Below are positions 16,010 through 25,300 of a stretch of 64,000 nt of DNA, piece by piece. Made by a program: the position numbers and the translations under genes. Under the pieces are notes generated by a model. It saw only the letters and a program-made list of their open reading frames with translations. It did not search any database and was not told the origin of the DNA. The number at the start of each line of letters is the position of its first letter. Positions within the stretch are counted from its first letter, which is position 1. The stretch spans positions 1 to 64,000 of the forward strand of contig NZ_JAERQY020000001.1 in NCBI RefSeq assembly GCF_016735495.2, in the 5' to 3' direction. The DNA comes from Lysobacter sp. MMG2 (GTDB taxonomy: Bacteria > Pseudomonadota > Gammaproteobacteria > Xanthomonadales > Xanthomonadaceae).

Positions 16010-16828
16010 TCAGCGCGGGCCTCGCTTCGGCGAGCCCGTCGTCGCCCTCGCTGCCGCAACCTGGACGTCCTGCGGTTGCGACTGCGCCGCCTGCTCCTGT
16101 TCCACCAGCGGATCGCGCATCAGCACCGGACGGATGAACCGCCGCACGCTGTGATCGGCTCGCCACGGCCGGTCGCGCTCGGTCGTCGCGTCGATGCGCG
16201 CCAGAATGATGCAATCGCAATCGCAGCAGTCGCAGCCTTCGTCTTTGCAGCCGCATCTGCCGGCGTAATGGTCTGCGTGGCATGGATCGGACGGGTCCGC
16301 GCACTTGCATGCCGAGCCACGAAACGCCTCGCGGCCTGCCGACTCCTGGCATCCGCAGCCCATCGGCGCGTCGAGCACGCGGATCTCGAAGGCGTCGCGC
16401 TCGCGCGTGCACAGCGCCGGTGCTTCGTCGTCTTCGTCGGATGCGCACATCGACGTCCTCGGCGCGCAGCATTTGCTGGTCCCGCACAGCACGACCCAGA
16501 GCGGACCGGGAACGTTCGCATCGCACTCGCTGTCGAGTTCGAACTGTTGCCGCTTCGGCACATGCACCGGGTCGCCCTGGCAGTCGATGGCCAGGCCGCA
16601 CTCGACGGTGATGCGGACCTTGCCGCAGTGCTCGCTCGCATCCACGCGCAACCCGCAGACCACGCCGCATCCGAACAGCGACCGGATCATCATCCGGTTG
16701 AGTTCGCGCGTGTAGGCAGGCAGCAGTTCCAGGTCGCCGTGCTCGAGCAGCATGCCGGGACCGAACTTCGGCCGCACCAGCGTCGACATGGCCTTGTGGA
16801 TCGCCAGGGGCTTGGGAGTGGTGGTCAT
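16010..16828 (-). CDS. Cysteine-rich eCIS-associated protein, shorter paralogue
   Basis: The ATG at 16828 follows AGGAGTTGCGCC, a good ribosome site. Frames reaching further upstream overlap the previous gene. The 272-residue protein starts with a domain (KFGPGMLLEHGDLELLP, LNRMMIRSLFGCGVVCGLRV, VECGLAIDCQG) that recurs in the next gene upstream. It then becomes very cysteine-rich (GCGCQ, CKCADPSDPCHADH, GCKDEGCDCCDCDC), and it ends in a Gln/Ala tail. The pattern could bind metal or form a disulphide-rich surface. Related proteins lie in the baseplate part of other eCIS loci, so a structural or adaptor role is likely but unproven. Confidence 0.55.
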   Translation of the reverse strand: MTTTPKPLAIHKAMSTLVRPKFGPGMLLEHGDLELLPAYTRELNRMMIRSLFGCGVVCGLRVDASEHCGKVRITVECGLAIDCQGDPVHVPKRQQFELDSECDANVPGPLWVVLCGTSKCCAPRTSMCASDEDDEAPALCTRERDAFEIRVLDAPMGCGCQESAGREAFRGSACKCADPSDPCHADHYAGRCGCKDEGCDCCDCDCIILARIDATTERDRPWRADHSVRRFIRPVLMRDPLVEQEQAAQSQPQDVQVAAARATTGSPKRGPR

Positions 16829-16839
16829 GGCGCAACTCC

Positions 16840-18315
16840 TTAGGCGTCGCTCTGCGCGACACGGAAGTTCGAATGGAAAGTGCCGCCCGGCGTACCGTTT
16901 CCGGTCGGGGCCGGCAGGAGGCCGACGGCATTGGCATCCACGGCCTGTCCGTTGCAGTCGATGATGAAGTCGCCGAACACGGCGATCTCCACCAACGCTT
17001 CGTCCTTGTTGAAGATCTTGTGCCGCTTCACCGTGGCGTCTTCCGCCCAGCCCGCTTCGACCACCAGCACGGCGCGCGTAATGTGTTGCGGGTCCGGGCC
17101 GCCGGAAGTGATGACGTCGATGATGGGTACGCGACGCGACTCTCCCCAACCGGCTTCGTCTTCGGCGATGGTGACCGTCATGGAGAAGCAATCGGGCTTC
17201 ACGGTGTCCACGCGCACGGGGCGCGAGAACTCGACCCAGTAGTCGCGCGTGACGTTGCGGCCGCTCTTGACGGGATTTTCCTGGCCGAACGACGCCTGGA
17301 AGTCGCCGTAGTCCACGAGCGCGTCCCGCCGATGCCACGGCGCCCAACCGATCGCGCTGATCCGCGTGAGGTCGCAGCCCCGGATCAGGTCGAACAGCAG
17401 ATCGTTGCGTTTGACCAGTCGTCGCGGACCGCAGGCTTCCACGTCATCGCCGAAGCCCCAGTTGCCGCAGTCGTCGCGCTGCAACTTCACGCAGGCCAGC
17501 GGCACGCCGTGGTGCAGATCGACGCGAACGCGACCGCATCGCTCGTCGATTTCGGTCAGGCAGCCGCAGTCCTCGTCGAGTTGAAGGCCCGTGAGGTGGT
17601 CGCACAGGCAGCGGCAGCCGCCGCGCTGCACCGGTTGCCTTGGCTTGTGCGTCGCGCTGCGCTCAGCCTCCCGCGCGGTTTTGTCGTTCGCATGCTCATC
17701 GCAGCACGGGCCGGTGCCGCATTCGCAGGCCAGCCCGCACTCTTCAGTAGCGCAGCACGCGTCGCAGCGGATGGGCCTCAGCGAGAACCGCACCGTCTCG
17801 CACACGTGGTCCCATTCCTTGCGCTCGCAGCTGCACGGGTCGTGGAGGTCGACCGGATCCATCGGCTGTTCGGCGTAGTGCACGCTCAGCAGCCAGCAGT
17901 CGTCATCGCACTCTGCGCGATCGTGCGACGGTTCCTTCTCGTCGCGTCGATCCGGATCGTCCGGCGATACGCGCCTGCCCTTCGCGTCGAGCACGACCAC
18001 CGCATCCAGTCCCACCGCGCCCGCGCGCACTCGAACCAGCTCGCGGCCGCAGGCGTCCAGTGCGAGCCCGGATCCGATCCCGAGCGCCCTACCCTCGCCC
18101 TGCTCTGCGCGTGGCGCCTTGATCGCGAAGCCGTATACGACGCCCCACCCGTGGATGGCGCGATTGAGCAGGCGTCGGCGGTCGATGAGGTAATCCTGTT
18201 CGACCCGGAAGGCGTCCGCGGTAAGGCGCTTGCCTTCGAAGTAGCGGTTGCGCAGGCCGGAATAGCAGGCCTCGTCGGAACAGCATTCGCGTTGTGAGTC
18301 AGCCTGGCGATGCAT
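16840..18315 (-). CDS. Cysteine-rich eCIS-associated protein, longer paralogue
   Basis: A 491-residue protein with AGGAGG upstream of its ATG. Residues about 20-110 (YFEGKRLTADAFRVEQDYLI, LLNRAIHGWGVVYGF, GIGSGLALDACG) match the opening domain of the 272-residue neighbour. A cysteine-rich block follows (CSCERKEWDHVC, CDACCATEECGLACECG, GCRCLCDH). The last 200 residues have no cysteine cluster and look like a beta-rich domain (GRNVTRDYWVEFSRPVRVDT). It lies between the tail protein and the cargo genes, with 18 bases to the former and 11 to its paralogue. I infer a baseplate-periphery or cargo-adaptor role. The exact function is unknown. Confidence 0.55.
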   Translation of the reverse strand: MHRQADSQRECCSDEACYSGLRNRYFEGKRLTADAFRVEQDYLIDRRRLLNRAIHGWGVVYGFAIKAPRAEQGEGRALGIGSGLALDACGRELVRVRAGAVGLDAVVVLDAKGRRVSPDDPDRRDEKEPSHDRAECDDDCWLLSVHYAEQPMDPVDLHDPCSCERKEWDHVCETVRFSLRPIRCDACCATEECGLACECGTGPCCDEHANDKTAREAERSATHKPRQPVQRGGCRCLCDHLTGLQLDEDCGCLTEIDERCGRVRVDLHHGVPLACVKLQRDDCGNWGFGDDVEACGPRRLVKRNDLLFDLIRGCDLTRISAIGWAPWHRRDALVDYGDFQASFGQENPVKSGRNVTRDYWVEFSRPVRVDTVKPDCFSMTVTIAEDEAGWGESRRVPIIDVITSGGPDPQHITRAVLVVEAGWAEDATVKRHKIFNKDEALVEIAVFGDFIIDCNGQAVDANAVGLLPAPTGNGTPGGTFHSNFRVAQSDA

Positions 18316-18333
18316 GGCGATTCCTCCTGTCCT

Positions 18334-20463
18334 TCAAAGCAGCCGCGTGCCGACGTCGGCGCCTGTCGCACCCAGGCGCGCGCCGCGTACGGGAAGTCGG
18401 GCCACGCCGGTGACGGCGTCGTCGCCCAGATGGGGCGTAATCGTTCCTTCCAGGGTCAGGCCCGCGTCCAGTCGCCGACCCTGCAAGGCACGCGCGGTGA
18501 TCCAGCGCACACGCACGCGGGTGGTGAACGGCGCCAGGCCAGCGAGCGCGGCCGGCAACCATCCGGCCCAGGCGCGGCGTTCTTCCGCTGTCGCTGCGAT
18601 ATCGATCCGCACGGACGCAGTGAGTCGCCACGGAGTGCCGACGTCTGCATCGCAAGGCAGACGCATGCGGCCCAGGCGAGCGCCCGAGCCCAGTTCGGCA
18701 CGCGAGCGCGGCGGGCCGCCGAGCATCGCCGGAAGCGCGCTGCCCTCGCAGCCGGCGCCGCCAACAGTGGCGAAGCCGAACTGCGCGATCGCGTCTTCGA
18801 TGCGGAAACGCCGCGGCCTCTCCGGCATCAGGCAGGAAAGGAAGGTCTCGATGCCGGCACGCGTTCCGCGCTGGCTGGCGAGGTGCTGCGCATGCGTGAC
18901 GATGCAGCGCTTGTGCGCTTGCGCCAGGGTGTCGTCCCACGGCAGGCCCAGCCAGCGCGCCATCGCATCGAGCCATTCCTCCGGCGCGGTGGCCGGGTGC
19001 ACATGGCTGCCCAACGCGGCGATGCGGGCGTCGAGCCCTTGCGTGGTGGTTTCGAGCACGCCGACCAGTGCACGCAGGAAGCTGTCGGGAACGGCTTCCT
19101 CGCGCCGGTAGATCGAGGGAAGGTATTGCATCAGCGTGCGGCCTGGGTACAGCACGGCCAGCTCGTTCAGCACCGGCAGAGCGGCTGCGCCGGGACTGGC
19201 GATGATGCGCACGCACACCCACACGTACGGATCGCGCGTATCGAACAGCGGCGCGACGCAATGCGTCGTCCTGTCGCCATCCGCGCCCTGGAACGCCATC
19301 GGGGCGTACCAGATGCCGCGCTCGGCGAGGATGCGCTGCGTTCGCTCGCTCGAAGTCAATGTTTCGTCCGCCGCGAGTTTTGCAAGGCGATCGCGCACGG
19401 AACGATCGCTGGTGGAGGCATACGACAGGGAAAGCATCGTGCCCGGCGGCAGCGTCGCGCTGGCTTCGATGCGCAGCCAACGGCGGCCGTCCTCGCGATC
19501 GGGCGAATGCAGTGCGGGCGTGAGGAGCACGCATTCCAACTCGGCGGCGTCGTCGGGAACGGCCTGCACCGCGCCGAATCGCAACAGCCCGCGCGGGCCC
19601 GTCACGTACACCGCATCGCGTGCAGCGGCGACGCCCGTGGCGGGAGCGTCCCTGCGATCCAGCGCGATGTCGCCGGACGCGGTGCCGTCGCCGTCGAACC
19701 GCATCACCCGGGCTTCGCCGCCCGGGCCGGCGTCGACGCCCGCCAGGAACACCGCATCGCGCGCGTCGCTGCCGAGCGCGGTGGCGCTGAAGCAGTGATG
19801 CATCGCGGCGACCGACTTCCTTGCGCGCGCGGTGCCGCCGGTTTCGTCGAACCACATCAGTTGCGCGTCACGACCCGAGCCGAGCACCACGAATCGCTTG
19901 CGAGTGCGCAGGAACACGAACGCCGTCGCCGCGCGCACGCCGTCCAGCTGTGCGGTCACGTCGAGCCGTCCTGCGCAGTCCACGCGCAGCACCTGCCAGC
20001 GACCTTCGCGTTCGGCGAGCACGAACACGCCATCGCGTCCGTCGGCGGCGATATCGACGGCGCGCCAATGCGACAGGTCGATCACATCCAGGCGAGTGAG
20101 CGAGTCGAGTTCGAACCGTTGCAGCGAACCCGTGCGCAAGCTCCACACGCCCCAACGCGTCACCAGCAATCTCGTCGCACGCGCGATCGCCGCCGGTGCG
20201 GGCCCGATGTCGGGCGTGTCGTCACCGGGCGACAGGCGGTACAAGCGGTCGGTCGCATCGTCGTGCCACAGCACCTGCGCGCCGGGCGCCACTGCCGGCG
20301 CCCGCGCGCCCTGGCTCGGGAATCGCTGCGCAACGGTGGCAAACGGCAGGGAGGGCCGGATCGTATGGGTGGAAACCGCGCCCGGGTCGATGCCGATCGA
20401 CAGGCACGCGCGCCAGTGGGCCTGCTGCGTGAATCGATAAGCGCGCTGCGGATCGGCGCTCAT
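18334..20463 (-). CDS. eCIS tail protein, TIGR02242/gpI-like
   Basis: A 709-residue protein whose start overlaps the stop of the preceding baseplate gene. The first 450 residues are beta-rich and repetitive (RLLVTRWGVWSLRTG, DGVFVLAEREGRWQVLRVD), suggestive of a propeller. The carboxyl part carries the phage-tail signature LPSIYRREEAVPDSFLRALV, then PEEWLDAMARWLGLPWDD and GTRAGIETFL, which fits the TIGR02242 phage-tail domain and resembles P2 gpI. In phage such proteins sit at the outer baseplate where fibres attach. It is the nearest thing to a peripheral baseplate protein in this cluster. No fibre gene follows it. Confidence 0.7.
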   Translation of the reverse strand: MSADPQRAYRFTQQAHWRACLSIGIDPGAVSTHTIRPSLPFATVAQRFPSQGARAPAVAPGAQVLWHDDATDRLYRLSPGDDTPDIGPAPAAIARATRLLVTRWGVWSLRTGSLQRFELDSLTRLDVIDLSHWRAVDIAADGRDGVFVLAEREGRWQVLRVDCAGRLDVTAQLDGVRAATAFVFLRTRKRFVVLGSGRDAQLMWFDETGGTARARKSVAAMHHCFSATALGSDARDAVFLAGVDAGPGGEARVMRFDGDGTASGDIALDRRDAPATGVAAARDAVYVTGPRGLLRFGAVQAVPDDAAELECVLLTPALHSPDREDGRRWLRIEASATLPPGTMLSLSYASTSDRSVRDRLAKLAADETLTSSERTQRILAERGIWYAPMAFQGADGDRTTHCVAPLFDTRDPYVWVCVRIIASPGAAALPVLNELAVLYPGRTLMQYLPSIYRREEAVPDSFLRALVGVLETTTQGLDARIAALGSHVHPATAPEEWLDAMARWLGLPWDDTLAQAHKRCIVTHAQHLASQRGTRAGIETFLSCLMPERPRRFRIEDAIAQFGFATVGGAGCEGSALPAMLGGPPRSRAELGSGARLGRMRLPCDADVGTPWRLTASVRIDIAATAEERRAWAGWLPAALAGLAPFTTRVRVRWITARALQGRRLDAGLTLEGTITPHLGDDAVTGVARLPVRGARLGATGADVGTRLL

Positions 20464-22379
20464 GGCGCGCTCCCCTGCCCCGCCCGGCGCACGTCCACCG
20501 TGCTGTGCACGGCGTCGAATCGCGGCAGTCCCTCACGCGGCATGGTGATGATGTGCACTTCATCGCCGGAGCCGCGCCGCAGGCGCAACGACACGATCCG
20601 CGCCACGCCATCCACAGCGCGGAGCCATCCGGCCACGTCGCCATGCGAGACGGGAACACCGGGCCGTCGCGCCGACGGGCCGGTGGTCGCCAGTCGCGCA
20701 CGCACGGCGTCCAGCGCGTTGCGTTGAACGCGGTCGACATCGCGTCCGGGCGATGCCTCCAGTGTCGCTTCGACCACCACGGCGCTATAGCGCGGGCCGA
20801 TCACGGCCAGTCGGGTGCCCAGCGGCATGCGCGGTTCCAATCGTCGCTGCACGGCCCTACGCCACCGCCGTGTTTCCGGCGTGCGCGGGTCATCGCCGGC
20901 TTGCAGGCCACGCATGGCCACCAGCGTTACCGCGCCGGTGTTCGGCCGTGCTTCGTTCGCCGGCACGATCCAGGCCCGCGCGACCTCCAGCAGCGGCAAC
21001 GCCAGCGCGGCGCGCACGATGTCGTCGGCGCTCACCAGTGCGTGATCCTCACGCACGCGCCGACGTGCTTCGCGGCGTTGTGCGCGCCAGTCCTGCGGGC
21101 CTGCGCCGCCGGCCACCGCGTCCGGATTGACGCCGAAGGCCTCGCCAAATCCCTGCACGTGCCAGCGTCGGTTGCGCGCGACGCTGCCCTGCGCGCCGTC
21201 GCTCACCGCATACGACACCCGCACCTGCGCACCATCGCGGGGCACGCGGCCGTTGATTCCGTTTCCGAACGTGATCCGGTCGGACGCGATGTCCAGTTCG
21301 TACACCGCATCGTCGGGCCCCTGCGCGGCCAGTCGGTCGCAACGTCGCCACGTGCTGCCGACGGCGGCTTCGACGACCTCGACCCGCACCGGCGCTTCCG
21401 ACGCCGCAAAGCGCAGCCCGGGCACGTCGAGCTGGAAGCTCCAGTCAGGCAGTGCGCCGTTGGCGATATGCACCTCGCCTTCGACCGCGCGACCTTGCAC
21501 GATGGGGACCACGTTGGGCGCGATCTGCAGCACGCGCGGCGGGCGTGCGAGACCGTCCGGCGCGCGCAATTCCAGCGTGAAGCGCCGCGGCGACGAGCGG
21601 ACGGCGGAAAGATCCAGAACCAGCGCGCCGCTGCGCAGCAGGCCCTGGGTGGTGTCGGACACGATGGCCAGCGGATACCGCTCGGTGTCGGTGACGAGTT
21701 CGACCCGCAGCGGCGATGACGACGCGGCAACATCCGGCTGCATGCCCGCGACAGGCGACGCGGCGCGCACGCCGAGCGTCCAGCATGCGCCATCGGCCTG
21801 CGCGCGTTCCGGCGGGAACAGGCCGTCGTCGCTGCGGCACTCGAAGTCGATCGCCAATACATCGCGCGAGCGTGCATGCGCGCCGAAGGGCTGGAACGCG
21901 TGACCGGGTCGCCGGTTCACGGCGGTGTGGTCGAGCGCGCGCCCGTTCGCCAACCGCGTCGTCAGTGCGCGTATCTCGCCCGGAACCCATAAGAGCCTGT
22001 GTTCCGGATGGAACATCGGCCCGTCCGACTTGACCGGCCGGATGACGGCGTCCACCGGAATCACCACGCTCTGCGCAAAGGTCACGACAGGCGCGCGCGG
22101 GTCCTGCAGGTCGGGCCAGATCAGGCCGCGTGCCGGCTGCGTGCCGCTGGGCAGGAGCGCAAGCAGCGCCGCGTACGCCGCGCGCTCGTCGCGCCGCGTG
22201 TGTCCCGCCGCATAGAGTTGCGCTTCGGCCACCCACGCCAGCAGCTCCATCAGCGTGATGCCCGGATCGTGCGCGTTGTGGTCGGTCCATTGCGGTGCCA
22301 GCGCGGGCAGTTGCGCGCGCCCGATGGCCAGCAGGTCCTGGAACCGGCGGTCGAAGCGAACCTTCACCAGACGGCTCAT
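20460..22379 (-). CDS. Baseplate assembly protein J-like, TIGR02243 type
   Basis: A 639-residue protein. The ATG at 22379 overlaps the stop of the upstream gene as ATGA. It starts MSRLVKVRFDRRFQDLLAIG and has DHNAHDPGITLMELLAW soon after, a clear signature of the putative baseplate assembly protein family (TIGR02243, related to P2 gpJ and Afp12). It would form part of the wedge ring around the spike. A carboxyl region with VSHGDVAGWLRAVDGVARIV resembles the J-like core. Translational coupling to the 1699-residue wedge protein suggests matched amounts. Confidence 0.75.
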   Translation of the reverse strand: MSRLVKVRFDRRFQDLLAIGRAQLPALAPQWTDHNAHDPGITLMELLAWVAEAQLYAAGHTRRDERAAYAALLALLPSGTQPARGLIWPDLQDPRAPVVTFAQSVVIPVDAVIRPVKSDGPMFHPEHRLLWVPGEIRALTTRLANGRALDHTAVNRRPGHAFQPFGAHARSRDVLAIDFECRSDDGLFPPERAQADGACWTLGVRAASPVAGMQPDVAASSSPLRVELVTDTERYPLAIVSDTTQGLLRSGALVLDLSAVRSSPRRFTLELRAPDGLARPPRVLQIAPNVVPIVQGRAVEGEVHIANGALPDWSFQLDVPGLRFAASEAPVRVEVVEAAVGSTWRRCDRLAAQGPDDAVYELDIASDRITFGNGINGRVPRDGAQVRVSYAVSDGAQGSVARNRRWHVQGFGEAFGVNPDAVAGGAGPQDWRAQRREARRRVREDHALVSADDIVRAALALPLLEVARAWIVPANEARPNTGAVTLVAMRGLQAGDDPRTPETRRWRRAVQRRLEPRMPLGTRLAVIGPRYSAVVVEATLEASPGRDVDRVQRNALDAVRARLATTGPSARRPGVPVSHGDVAGWLRAVDGVARIVSLRLRRGSGDEVHIITMPREGLPRFDAVHSTVDVRRAGQGSAP

Positions 22380-25300
22380 GCGCCCTCCTCGCCCGGATCG
22401 AAGACCAGCTGCCATGCGTCGTCGCGCAGGACGACCAGGTCGGAGCGACGGATCGACGCAGGCCACGCGCGCTCCACCGCTTCGTCGACCCGCTCGTGCA
22501 GCACTACGTCGAGCACGCCGGCCAGCCGCGGTGTATCGACGAGGGCGAGCGCAATGTCGCTGGCGTCCGGACTGCATCCCAGCGGCCAGCCGTCGCCGTC
22601 GGCGCCGCCCGTGACCGGATCGAACCACGCTTTGATGCGCGCGCGCACCGCGCCGCTGACGGCACCGGCATCGTCGAGGCGGACCACTCGCAATCGCAGC
22701 TGCGCTCCGAGCCAGCGCAGGGTCGGGCCGGCGATGCGAAGCGCGCCCAGCCCGACCGGCGAAACGCCGAGCAGCAGTCGCTCCAGTTCCCGTCGTTGCG
22801 CCGCGTTCGGCACGGGGTTGCCGCCGCGCATGACGACGACAAGCCGCACGCCGCCGCGCGTGACGAAGCAACGCGCCTGCGCGATGTCGGGCGAACTCTG
22901 CAACGCCAGGTCTTCCAGGTCGGATGCGCTGATCGCACGGTTGCGATGGCGCAGGCGCGCGGTGCCGAAGCGCAGGATGCGTGGTGCGTCCTCCGGCGGC
23001 GCACCACCGGCGGCCTGATCGGCGGCGGATACCGCCTCCACACTGCTCACCGGCGAAGCGAGATTGAGCTTCGCGCGGGCGGCGACGGCGTTGGCCGGCA
23101 CGCGGTCGCTGCCGTCGGCGGCGCGTTCGGTGCGCTGGTAACGGAAGGCAACGATGGAGTCGCGGCCCACCGGGGGAATCATGCCGTGCGTGCCATCGCC
23201 GAAGACGACCTCACCCGTCGCTTCGTCCAATGCGTACACACGTCGGGAGGCATCCTCGTCGGCGGGATCGAACACCTGCTCCCAGCGCACCCAATCCCCG
23301 GGCAGATTGGGCACGTCGCTGAGGACGCGCGCGGGGTCATCGGCCGTGAGGTCAGCGCGCTCTTCTTCGCCCAGCGGTTCGCGCACGCGCAGTTCGAGCG
23401 TGCCTCGCAACACGGGCGGTCGCGCGAGCACCAGGGTCAGGTCCGGCGCGCCTTCGGACGAACCGAGGCGTTCGTACGCCATCGTTTCCGCGGCGGTCGC
23501 CCACGCGGCATTCAGATGCGCGCCCAGCAAGGTCGGCGACCAGGCGTCGGCGTCGCCCGAGGGCGTGATCCGCAGCCAGCGCAGCGTCGTGCCGAACAAC
23601 TCGCGCGGCGTGGGTTGTGCGTCGAAGACCAGCGTGAGCATCCCGCTCTCCCCCATTCCGCGCGTGTCGTCCTCCACGACCAGCGGGACGAAGCGGTCGG
23701 CCACCAGTGCGTCCACGCGCACGGCGGCGTGCGAGACCTGAGAGGCATCCTCCGCGACGCGCAAGTACAGACGAACAGGACCGCCGGAGAGCGGTCCCTT
23801 GAAACCCAGGAAGAAGGCGCGCCCCGCAGACGGCACGGCGTTAGTGGACGTCGCTGCGCCAGCAAGCAGGTCACCGGGCGACTGCGTACCGCTGCAGGCG
23901 CACTCGGGCGCGCATGCGGCGTCGTCTTCGGGCACCGCGGCACCGGACAGACGGCCCAGGAGAACGGGCAATGGCACGAACGCTTCGACGATCGCATTCG
24001 GCGTGCGATTGGCATCGCTCTGGTCGAGGATGGAACCGCTGTCCTGTGCGAGCACGAAGGTCGGCAGCACCGCATCCTCCGTCGCGTAGGACACGTGCAG
24101 CCGGGCCACGTAAGGCGCGCGGATCCCGTCGGTGTTGCGCTCGATCGTCTGCCGGGTTTCGCCCGGCGTATTGGTGGGCGTGGTGACGACCGTGACTTCT
24201 TCACGTCCGTAATCGCCACCGATCAGGCGCGCGCGGATCCAGTGGCTCGTCTTGCCGGACCAGTCCGTCGGCCGCAGGTCGGCGGGAACCTTGAACGTGA
24301 TCGCGCCGCTGCGCTTGAGGTGCTGCGTGCCGGCGTCGTTCGCGCCGAGGTTCCACCAGCCCGTGCCGTTCCAGTACTCCCACGACAACGCCGGGTTCGA
24401 GGTGGTGTCGGAAAGCTCGGCCGACCACGTCCGCACCGCCTCATCGACGTAGAACTCCACCCTTCCCAGGTTGATCGGCGGTTGCACCACCCAGGGCGTC
24501 GCCAGGTCCACCAGCAGCGGATGCCCGTTGCCGTCGACGCGGAACGCATGGCCGCGCTGCCAGACGGGATCGCCGCCCGGCAAGGCCAGGAGCGTGCGCT
24601 GCAGCAGCGCCGCGTCCCAGTGGCCGCTGTTGGCGGGATCCAGCTCCAGCAACGGCACGACGCGCCTTTCATCGGGCACCGGCGATGGCGCGGGCAACCG
24701 ATAGCTGACCTGCTCTCCCGCCGGCAACGGATTGGGCACGTCCAGTTCGCGGTCGAGCGTCGCGATCCGCGTGGTGTTGTCGAAGTCGTCGACCTGATAG
24801 ACGTCCATCGACAGCGAGGTCGTGATGAGCAGGCGCGTCTGGTCCGGGGTGATCGGCTCGTTGCCTGCGATCAACACCGTGTCCAGCGCAGCCGGATCGA
24901 CGGCGGACTGACCCGCCGGATCGGCGGCCGGATACACCACGATGTCGCCGTCGATCGCCTGCACATCGAACGCGAACAGCACCTGCCCGCTCTGCTGCGC
25001 GGTCGATGCGGCCGTCGCGACCTCGAAACCGCCCAGCACGGGAAACGCGACCTGGTCGAGCGCCTGCAGCGGATCTCCGGGACGGGTGATGATCGCGGTC
25101 ATCAGCGGCGCCGTGCGCTTGGCGCAATCGGCCGGATTGAATAGCGCCACCAGCACCTGGCTCGACAGCACCGGCACGATCAGATGCGCGGGCAGCACCG
25201 TCGGCACGCCGGCGGCGGGACCGAGCTCGGCCGGGATGTGCGTGCTGAACGGCAGATCCGACAGCGCGGGCTCGAACGGCGACCAGCGCACCAATCGTGT

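Noticed and set aside
22295-25144. 949-codon forward frame within the baseplate gene region
   Set aside because: It overlaps the 1699-residue baseplate gene almost entirely and shows low-complexity Arg/Gly/His composition typical of antisense frames.
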